A stretch of 64,000 nt of DNA from Endozoicomonas sp965198415 (GTDB lineage Bacteria; Pseudomonadota; Gammaproteobacteria; Pseudomonadales; Endozoicomonadaceae), in contig CBDAPN010000032.1 of assembly GCA_965198415.1 (NCBI GenBank), positions 1,726,084 to 1,790,083 on the forward strand, read 5' to 3'. Below are positions 55,568 to 61,951 of the stretch, piece by piece (the first letter of the stretch is position 1; each line of letters starts with the position of its first letter). The notes below the pieces were generated by a model. That model made no database searches and was not told the origin of the DNA. It was given only the letters and a program-made list of their open reading frames with translations. Made by a program: the position numbers and the translations under genes.

Positions 55568-55815
55568 TGCAAAACAAAACTCGTCATATAATAACAACCA
55601 CAACATTGACGAATCCCAGCCAATAAAAACAACAACAGCTGGCAGGGTTACTCAAGCAGACAGGTTTGCAAGGTAAAAGCCTATAAAATGGAGAAATTGC
55701 CAAGAAGACTGACTGAGCCTGCTACAGGTTACTAAAGACAGCACGGGCAATTCACAAGGAAGATATAAAAAGCGCTTTTTGTATCTGCAAACCTGTCTGC
55801 TTGTTTCTTTATTTC
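55568..55815 (+). ncRNA. CrcZ/CrcY-like small RNA, locus 1
   Basis: About 250 bases with no protein-coding content. AANAANAA motifs, the Hfq/Crc-binding pattern, occur at 55590-55597 (AATAACAA), 55622-55629 (AATAAAAA) and 55628-55635 (AACAACAA). The last two sit in the loop of a hairpin formed by CCAGC (55616-55620) and GCTGG (55638-55642). The transcript is closed by a perfect 17-bp stem (55654-55670 with 55786-55802) and a T-rich end (GTTTCTTTATTT). The ends are estimated, not mapped. Together with its promoter it resembles CrcZ-type RNAs that sequester Hfq/Crc to relieve catabolite repression. Confidence 0.7.
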
Positions 55816-55887
55816 CCATCTTCTGCAAATGCACACCTTCAAACCCACGCTGATTTCATGCACTCAAGCTGTTTACAAAACCACCTG

Positions 55888-55934
55888 TGTTACGAATGTT
55901 ACAAGTTAACCAGCGTACTCTTTGCAAGGTAACA
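55888..55934 (+). promoter_or_regulatory. CbrB-like activator half-sites, sRNA locus 2
   Basis: TGTTAC at 55888-55893 and again at 55897-55902, then GTAACA at 55929-55934. GTAACA lies 92 bases before the -24 element at 56021. Same arrangement as loci 1 and 3. Confidence 0.7.
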
Positions 55935-56020
55935 GAACTAACGCACAGCAAATAGACAACAGAAACTGAATAATATTTTTTAACTTTATAAATCAGCAGG
56001 TTAGAATATTTTTTAAAAAA

Positions 56021-56036
56021 TGGCATGCGAATTGAT
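56021..56036 (+). promoter_or_regulatory. Sigma54-like -24/-12 promoter, sRNA locus 2
   Basis: TGGCAT-N5-TTGAT with exact -24/-12 spacing, the -12 base again being A. Predicted transcription start near 56047. Confidence 0.65.
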
Positions 56037-56046
56037 AAGACTCAGG

Positions 56047-56278
56047 TGTAAACAACAAATGCCACAACATAACAAAAAGAGTGGCTGCACTGAGACTCTA
56101 ACAATAAGAATATTAGTCCAGTGAATTAGCGGATAAGTTTACATACTACGCAAACAGCATCAGCTGACTGAGTAATGGAACCACAGCCTTCATCGGGCTG
56201 CAAAGCCCAAGGGAGTTGTCAGCAATAACAACAATAAAGATGCGTTGTTGTGTGTAATCTTATCCGCTTACCTTTTTC
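56047..56278 (+). ncRNA. CrcZ/CrcY-like small RNA, locus 2
   Basis: AANAANAA motifs occur at 56051-56058 (AACAACAA), 56224-56231 (AATAACAA) and overlapping to 56237. GCCAC (56061-56065) pairs with GTGGC (56081-56085) around an A-rich loop, and GGGCT/AGCCC forms a small hairpin near 56195-56208. The outer stem pairs 56126-56145 with 56251-56270 (AGCGGATAAG core, 17 of 20 positions), followed by CCTTTTTCC. The 3' end reaches the stop codon of the convergent maeA, so the two transcripts may overlap. Ends are estimated. Confidence 0.7.
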
Positions 56279-56279
56279 C

Positions 56280-57956
56280 TCAGGAATCTGAAAGGTAAAC
56301 TCGACGATATTCAGGGTTCCAGCGCCTGCCTTTCACTTTGGCTTCCAGATCATCTTGCCCTAACGCCACTGCGTCTTGCTCAGCTTGTCTCGCAACGGCA
56401 AGGGCGATCTCCCCGGTAACCTGATGAATGCGAGCCAGCTCAGGCAATAACGGCGCCTTTGGGTTCTCGGTAGCAGGCGACGCTTTAGCCAACGTTTCTA
56501 CGGCAACATCCAGCATCCCGTCAGTTATCCGTTTAGCTCCACCGGCCAAAACACCCAGCCCAAGTCCAGGGAAAATATAAATATTATTGCACTGCGCAAT
56601 CGGGTAGCTGTGGCCATCATACTCAACCGGATCAAACGGACTGCCCGTGGCAATCAGCGCACGCCCCTCGCTCCAACTGATGATATCTTCAGGTCTCGCT
56701 TCCACTTGGCTTACCGGGTTAGAAAGCGGGAAGATAATTGGCCGCTGATGATTATCAGCCATTTGCACAATGACTTCTTTGGTGAATAAACCCGGCTGAC
56801 CGGATACGCCAATAATGGCATCAGGTTTTGCGTGAGTGACCACCTCTAACAAGTCAGGATTCCCATCGCATCCCCACTGGGCGAGGGCTGCACTGCTGTG
56901 CACTAAGCGCTGCTGGAACGGACGCAGGTTTTCCATTTGGTCATTAAGAATTCCAAAACGGTCCACCATAAATATTCGCTGACGAGCCTCGGAATCACTC
57001 AACCCCCGGCCCACCATCAGTCGCACCAACTGCTCGGCAATACCGCAACCGGCAGAGCCCGCACCAAGAAAAGCAATTTTCATGTTTTCCAGTGACTTTC
57101 CGGCAGCCTTGGCGGCAGCGAGCAAAGTGGCTGCGGTAACCCCGGCGGTGCCCTGAATGTCATCATTAAATGAACACAGTTCGTTGCGATACTTTTCCAA
57201 CAGTGGCGTTGCGTGGCTTATGGCAAAGTCTTCAAACTGCAACAGCGCTTTAGGCCAGCGGCGTTTGAGGGCGCGGATAAAATCGGCCACAAAGGCAAAA
57301 TACTCATCATCGCCAATACGCTCATGGCGCCAGCCAAGGTAGCTTGGGTCATTGAGTAATTGTTGGTTGTTAGTACCGCAATCAAGCACTATGGGCAGGG
57401 TTTTATTTGGCGCGATACCACCCACAGCACTGTAGAGGGAAAGTTTGCCAATACAGATACCCATGCCGCCAATGCCCTGATCCCCCAACCCAAGGATGCG
57501 CTCACCGTCGGTAACCACTATCACCTCAATGTTGCGTTTGAAATTGGCCAGCATAGCGGCAATATTCTCCCGCTCAGGGTAAGAGATATACACCCCCCGC
57601 GGTCGGCGATACAGATCGCTGAAACGCTGGCAAGCCTGCCCGACCACAGGGGTATAAATGATAGGCAGCATCTCCTGTAAATTACGCTGTAATAATGCGT
57701 AGAACAGGGTTTCATTGGTATCTTGCAAAGAGCGAAGATAGATGTGCTTGAGGATTTGCGTTGGCTTAATTGAAAACGATTTATAAGCCCGCCGACACTG
57801 TTCTTCCATCGTCTCAACCCGTGGCGGCAAAAGGCCATGAAGATCAAGCTCAGTGCGCTCCTCCATTGAGAAAGCTGTGCCCTTGTTTAACAGAGAGTTT
57901 TCCAGTAGTAACCGGCCTGTGAGACCGGTATAAATGCATTGCTCTTGATCGCTCAT
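56280..57956 (-). CDS. maeA: NAD-dependent malic enzyme
   Basis: Oxidatively decarboxylates malate to pyruvate. The 558 residues of the SfcA type include NTAFSMEER-like KGTAFSMEERTELDL, LPIIYTPVVGQACQRFS, VVTDGERILGLGDQGIGGMGI, the metal/catalytic region LQFEDFAISHATPLLEKY and FNDDIQGTAGVTAATLLAA, and the nucleotide-binding AFLGAGSAGCGIA. PLSNPVSQVEARPEDI follows. Transcribed leftward, with sRNA loci 2 and 3 on its two sides; maeA is thus a plausible member of the catabolite-repression circuit, but no Hfq/Crc site has been demonstrated at its start. Confidence 0.96.
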   Translation of the reverse strand: MSDQEQCIYTGLTGRLLLENSLLNKGTAFSMEERTELDLHGLLPPRVETMEEQCRRAYKSFSIKPTQILKHIYLRSLQDTNETLFYALLQRNLQEMLPIIYTPVVGQACQRFSDLYRRPRGVYISYPERENIAAMLANFKRNIEVIVVTDGERILGLGDQGIGGMGICIGKLSLYSAVGGIAPNKTLPIVLDCGTNNQQLLNDPSYLGWRHERIGDDEYFAFVADFIRALKRRWPKALLQFEDFAISHATPLLEKYRNELCSFNDDIQGTAGVTAATLLAAAKAAGKSLENMKIAFLGAGSAGCGIAEQLVRLMVGRGLSDSEARQRIFMVDRFGILNDQMENLRPFQQRLVHSSAALAQWGCDGNPDLLEVVTHAKPDAIIGVSGQPGLFTKEVIVQMADNHQRPIIFPLSNPVSQVEARPEDIISWSEGRALIATGSPFDPVEYDGHSYPIAQCNNIYIFPGLGLGVLAGGAKRITDGMLDVAVETLAKASPATENPKAPLLPELARIHQVTGEIALAVARQAEQDAVALGQDDLEAKVKGRRWNPEYRRVYLSDS

Positions 57957-58180
57957 TTGTTTCCTGTATTTGATCCGCCAGCTTGTAAACCGGCGTGTTC
58001 TTAATTGTTTGATCAGAATTCAATAAAAAGCATAGCCCTTTGCGTGGGCATAACAAATGCAACACTGTTGTTTACCAAATTTTGTGTAAAGGGATGCTTT
58101 TTACGACGATTTAGCTAAACCACCAACAAAACGCTTCTAAGCCTTGCTGATTATCCAAAAAATGACCGCCCCGCAGCATG

Positions 58181-58228
58181 TGTTACTTCGCCCCAGATGT
58201 TACGCCACCGCAGTGTAAACGGGTAACA
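58181..58228 (+). promoter_or_regulatory. CbrB-like activator half-sites, sRNA locus 3
   Basis: TGTTAC at 58181-58186 and 58198-58203, then GTAACA at 58223-58228. GTAACA lies 93 bases before the -24 element at 58316. It lies between the divergent maeA start and sRNA 3, so it could also influence maeA. Confidence 0.7.
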
Positions 58229-58315
58229 AATGCTGCCAACTTAGCTGTAGTTATTTAAAACATCTACCCCTCGGAAACTACGTATTTCGGGCACTGCAGC
58301 AATAATCGGTGTTTT

Positions 58316-58331
58316 TGGCATGGTAGTTGTA
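58316..58331 (+). promoter_or_regulatory. Sigma54-like -24/-12 promoter, sRNA locus 3
   Basis: TGGCAT-N5-TTGTA with exact -24/-12 spacing and a T where the -12 C is expected. Predicted start near 58342. Confidence 0.65.
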
Positions 58332-58341
58332 TTAAAGGAGA

Positions 58342-58575
58342 TAACAACAATAATCAGCCCACAATAAAAACAACAACATGGGCAATGCCGACCTCCTCCA
58401 ATAAAAATAATATGGGGGTTGGCAGTGATAAGCAGATGGGTTTACAAGGTGCTTTTTGTGGATTAAGCACAAACACGGAAACCAGTCCGAAGTAATATCG
58501 GAAGACGATTCGGCAACAGGGAAGTTCCTAAAGCTATTAGCCGCACAGCTTGTAAACCCATCCGTTTATTTTCCC
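58342..58575 (+). ncRNA. CrcZ/CrcY-like small RNA, locus 3
   Basis: The richest in AANAANAA motifs: 58343-58350, 58346-58353, 58363-58370, 58369-58376 and about 58400-58410. Two hairpins display them in their loops: GCCC (58357-58360) with GGGC (58380-58383), and GCCGACCTCC (58387-58396) with GGGGGTTGGC (58414-58423). The outer stem pairs 58430-58448 with 58549-58567 (17 of 19 positions), followed by TTTATTTT. The arm sequence (AAGCAGATGGGTTTACAAGG) is related to that of locus 1 (AAGCAGACAGGTTTGCAAGG). It ends just before the stop codon of the convergent exporter gene. Ends are estimated. Confidence 0.72.
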
Positions 58576-58600
58576 AAACCGCCTCCACCTCTTTGCACAG

Positions 58601-59548
58601 CTACCCTTGCTCCCCGACCGCCTCCTGTGAAAGCCTTGATTTTTTGGATCGCTTAAACTGGGAGAGCAGCATTCCCATCAACATTAAAAAGCAGCCGATC
58701 AATCCTGTTGAACCTAGCTGCTCATTCAACAACAACCAACCAGCCAAAACAGCAAACACCGCCTCAAGACTCATAATAATCGCCGCATGGGAAGCAGCAG
58801 CGTCTTTCTGGGCAACCACCTGAATAGTAAAGGCAACACCCGTTGACAAAATCCCGGCAAACAACAGTGGACCCATGCTCAAAAAGATGGCTTGCAGGCT
58901 GACTTCCTCCAAAAACACAGCCACTGACAGGCTGCAAAGAGCGGTCATCAGAAACTGCACAAGAGAGAGCTGCAAGGGGTGCACCCGTTGTGCGAGCCAG
59001 CCAATGAGGAGGATCTGCAACGCAAACAGGCAGGCAGAAACAAACGTTAATAAATCACCCGGATTTAAATTGACCCCATCTTTTACCGTCAGAAAATAGA
59101 GGCCAGCCAGAGCAATCGCACCACCTGCCCAAGTGACAGGGCGTGTACGCTGCCCCAGAAAGATACCGAAAAGAGGCACCATAATAATATAAAAGCCGGT
59201 AATGAAGCCGGAGTTTCCCGCCGTTGTGTACATTAGCCCCACTTGCTGAAATGAAGAGGCCAAAAACAGAACCACTCCGGTCAAAGGCCCCCATTTCAGT
59301 AGCAGCACAGAGTCATAATCGGGAGGGTTGTCAGCTGCTGCCATTTTTTTCCGGCTCTTCGCTTCCAGAAGGAAATAGACCGGCAGTAACGACAAAAACC
59401 CCAAAGCAAAGCGGCAGGCATTGAACCAGAACGGCCCCAGATGATCCATACCCTTAATTTGCGCGACAAAGGCAAAACCCCAAATCGCAGAGACTATCAA
59501 TAGCAGTAAATCTGCACGTAATACTTTGTTTTTCACAAAAAAAACCAA
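58601..59548 (-). CDS. DMT superfamily (EamA) transporter
   Basis: A 315-residue inner-membrane protein with ten hydrophobic spans in two EamA halves. The first half carries LIVSAIWGFAFVAQIKGMDHLGPFWFNACRFALGFLSLLPVY. The second carries LSTGVAFTIQVVAQKDAAASHAAIIMSLEAVFAVLAGWLLLNEQL. Such proteins export amino acids or other metabolites; the substrate is unknown. The C-terminal tail is basic and short. It converges on sRNA locus 3. Confidence 0.93.
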   Translation of the reverse strand: MVFFVKNKVLRADLLLLIVSAIWGFAFVAQIKGMDHLGPFWFNACRFALGFLSLLPVYFLLEAKSRKKMAAADNPPDYDSVLLLKWGPLTGVVLFLASSFQQVGLMYTTAGNSGFITGFYIIMVPLFGIFLGQRTRPVTWAGGAIALAGLYFLTVKDGVNLNPGDLLTFVSACLFALQILLIGWLAQRVHPLQLSLVQFLMTALCSLSVAVFLEEVSLQAIFLSMGPLLFAGILSTGVAFTIQVVAQKDAAASHAAIIMSLEAVFAVLAGWLLLNEQLGSTGLIGCFLMLMGMLLSQFKRSKKSRLSQEAVGEQG

Positions 59549-59723
59549 TGATTTTGTTTTTAGAATTTACTTGTAACGCAGGCTATTGTGCCACTATTTA
59601 GATCTTGACAAAAAGTAAAATTCTGCAGTTTGTACCGCTTTTTCCCTGACTTTTGCATCATTGCCATCGAACAGAGCGAGCCATACTATAACTCATAATA
59701 ATTTTTCATCTACAGGATCTTCC

Positions 59724-60053
59724 ATGGTCGATACGCATCAAACCTGCTGTTCCTCATTACCCGAATTGTCCGATGGCGATAAAGAGAGGCTGGCCAAAAT
59801 ATTTCAGCTGCTAGGTGACAGTAAACGGTTGCAACTGGTCATCGCCTGCCTGGAAGATCCACAACCGGTCTGCTGCCTTTCCGAAATCTCTGGCATGTCA
59901 CAACCATTAACCAGCCACCACCTACGTAGTCTGAGGGAAGCACGAATCCTCAAATGCACACGCCAGGGAAAACAGATGCTCTACGCGTTAGATGACCATC
60001 ACATCCGTCATGTTATTCTTGATCTGGCGAGCCATGTGCAAGAGAAGGGTTAA
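59724..60053 (+). CDS. ArsR/SmtB-family metal-sensing repressor with alpha5 zinc site
   Basis: A 109-residue winged-helix repressor from ATG 59724 with CAGGA upstream; the frame opens earlier at 59661. The recognition helix region reads CCLSEISGMSQPLTSHHLRSLREARIL. Near the C-terminus Asp91, His93, His104 and Glu107 fit the DxHx10Hx2E/H alpha5 zinc-site pattern of SmtB/CzrA, pointing to zinc sensing. N-terminal CC and mid-chain VCC cysteines could form a second metal site. A zinc/cadmium-type ATPase lies downstream, separated by an unrelated gene. Confidence 0.88.
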   Translation: MVDTHQTCCSSLPELSDGDKERLAKIFQLLGDSKRLQLVIACLEDPQPVCCLSEISGMSQPLTSHHLRSLREARILKCTRQGKQMLYALDDHHIRHVILDLASHVQEKG

Positions 60054-60213
60054 ACAAAGGCATTGGTAGCCGGTGGAATCATTAAGCCTCGGTTACTTTT
60101 TCTATGTAAGCATCATGGAAAATGTTCAGCAGCCTCTCAACAATCAATGCTAATATAACTGGATAAAAATAATGACGAACACTTAAAGCAGAATTAACCA
60201 CAGAGCAGCCCTG

Positions 60214-61686
60214 ATGTCACCTGAGAAAATTTATGTCACCCTTGGTGTAAAAAGTAGCCTTGAATTTAGCTGGCACACAAACCAAAAAGACTTTGCCGTA
60301 GTGCGTGTACTGAAATCATGTGTCGCCTTATTTAAGGGTCTGTTAGGTGAATATAAAGTCAATGCCTTGTCAAATACGGTTATATCGCTCGTAAAAGCTC
60401 ACCGCAATGCTTCATACGTCCCAATCATTGAAGTTGCCCTCAATAAGCGGGGCATTCAATTATGGTCACCGCAAAGTCATCTAACAACGACGAGCCTAGA
60501 AAGCAGCGCTAGTCACGACACTATATCCGAGCCTGAGAGAGAATTCTCACCAGATTTTCTAAGCGCAATTGAAGAATTAAATCAGTATGACGGCATTGAT
60601 CCTCCACCATATGACATGAAAAAAGAATTTCGCGCTATCGAACATGAAATCAAGAAAGGTAAACTTAAAAAAAATCATAGAAACATATTGAATAAATACT
60701 TCGACATGTTTGTTAACCTCATGCACCAAAAGAATGTAAGAGAAAAAAAAAGGTTAATGCAAGCAGCTACTGCAGAGCGGTTAATGCTTCTCGGGTTCAC
60801 CCCTAGTAATAAAAAAACCAAGAAAACTGTAAAAGAATTAATTACAGAATCCAAGAAATCAGAGTTATTTCTTGCGATTAAAACCTCATACTATCTTAGG
60901 AGTGGAAGCCAGAACTATTCTCTAATTTTGAAAGACTTGAACAATATCCCTGATGTATTCAAATATCAAAGATTTGAAACAACGGTAGATATCGCAGCAG
61001 AGAGACATGATTTGGTTACTGAAGCAAAAACTTACTTGATGCAGCAGTACTTCAATTTCGACATATTTAATTATGGCAAACAAGAATTAGAACCTGGTAG
61101 CGAATTAGAAAAACTCCAACGCTTAAATTTGATGTGTTGTATTTGTGATTTTATTAGCTATAGATTCTATGCAGACCCTGAGCATTTCAATAATGCACTA
61201 AGAAATCTTTTTGACCATATGAAAAACAAAAATATCAGTAAAAAGTCAATGAATAACTCTGAACTTCTGCTTGGCAAGGTTCTTGAAATTAAAGACAAAG
61301 CTTTAATTGAACTTCCAGAAGATCACACACACAACTTCTACAAATTTATGAGAGAAATCACCTACAAAGACGATCATCTGGACTCACATCTGAGAACTCT
61401 AAAAAAATTAAAAGAGCATGGGTTTAATATCTTTGATAAGGCTTACGCAAAAGACCCTGCCAAAGAGTTAACCCATCCACTTTTTTCGAATTTCTTCAAA
61501 GCCATTATTAACAACAAGTACTCTTACGCAGAAAAACTTATTAATATTGGCTTTAGAATATCTAATAAACAAAGAAAAATAATAGAAAAAATTTATGAAA
61601 GTCGCACAGGTAATACAACAACATCACAACAGCGGTTGCTTCAAATACTAGATTTGGCCACCAACAAGATTAAGCAACTAGGATAA
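60214..61686 (+). CDS. Unknown 490-residue protein, possible effector
   Basis: An AT-rich, lysine-rich, largely helical protein without signal peptide or membrane spans. Its last quarter (HLRTLKKLKEHGFNIFDKAYAKDP, HPLFSNFFKAIINNKYSYAEKLINIGFRIS) resembles degenerate ankyrin-like helix pairs, but not convincingly. The middle carries a run of basic residues (NVREKKRLMQAATAERLM). It sits between the zinc sensor gene and zntA, which are normally adjacent, so it looks inserted. I do not recognise the family. Confidence 0.6.
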   Translation: MSPEKIYVTLGVKSSLEFSWHTNQKDFAVVRVLKSCVALFKGLLGEYKVNALSNTVISLVKAHRNASYVPIIEVALNKRGIQLWSPQSHLTTTSLESSASHDTISEPEREFSPDFLSAIEELNQYDGIDPPPYDMKKEFRAIEHEIKKGKLKKNHRNILNKYFDMFVNLMHQKNVREKKRLMQAATAERLMLLGFTPSNKKTKKTVKELITESKKSELFLAIKTSYYLRSGSQNYSLILKDLNNIPDVFKYQRFETTVDIAAERHDLVTEAKTYLMQQYFNFDIFNYGKQELEPGSELEKLQRLNLMCCICDFISYRFYADPEHFNNALRNLFDHMKNKNISKKSMNNSELLLGKVLEIKDKALIELPEDHTHNFYKFMREITYKDDHLDSHLRTLKKLKEHGFNIFDKAYAKDPAKELTHPLFSNFFKAIINNKYSYAEKLINIGFRISNKQRKIIEKIYESRTGNTTTSQQRLLQILDLATNKIKQLG

Positions 61687-61951
61687 AACAACTTCCGACT
61701 TATAAACTTTAAAACTCTACACCCATGTAAATTAATACGACTTGCCTTAGACGTAGTATGAATATGGGTTTGTAGTTACCTCTATACTTCCTGACACATA
61801 CTTCACTCTACTCAAGCTATCATCAGCCCAAAACTGTTGACTCACGTAACTCATAAATTTATATTTATATCAAAATATATTTATATGTGCTGTTGCAGCA
61901 TACTGTCCCTGCTCCATGCACATAACTGCCATCTAAGTGAGTGGTACCAAT

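Noticed and set aside
55652..55834. 60-codon minus-strand frame
   Set aside because: It covers the inverted arms of sRNA locus 1 and has no coding character.
55568..58575. MITE or transposon-derived inverted repeats
   Set aside because: The arms are followed by T tracts on one side only, share no target-site duplication, and each has a matching upstream promoter, which fits RNA genes with closing stems better.
55568..58575. CsrB/RsmZ-type RNAs
   Set aside because: GGA motifs are few and not repeatedly placed in loops, whereas AANAANAA motifs are.
61851..61895. SmtB-type operator upstream of zntA
   Set aside because: The region is simply A/T-rich with imperfect ATATTTATAT repeats; no clear 12-2-12 palindrome.
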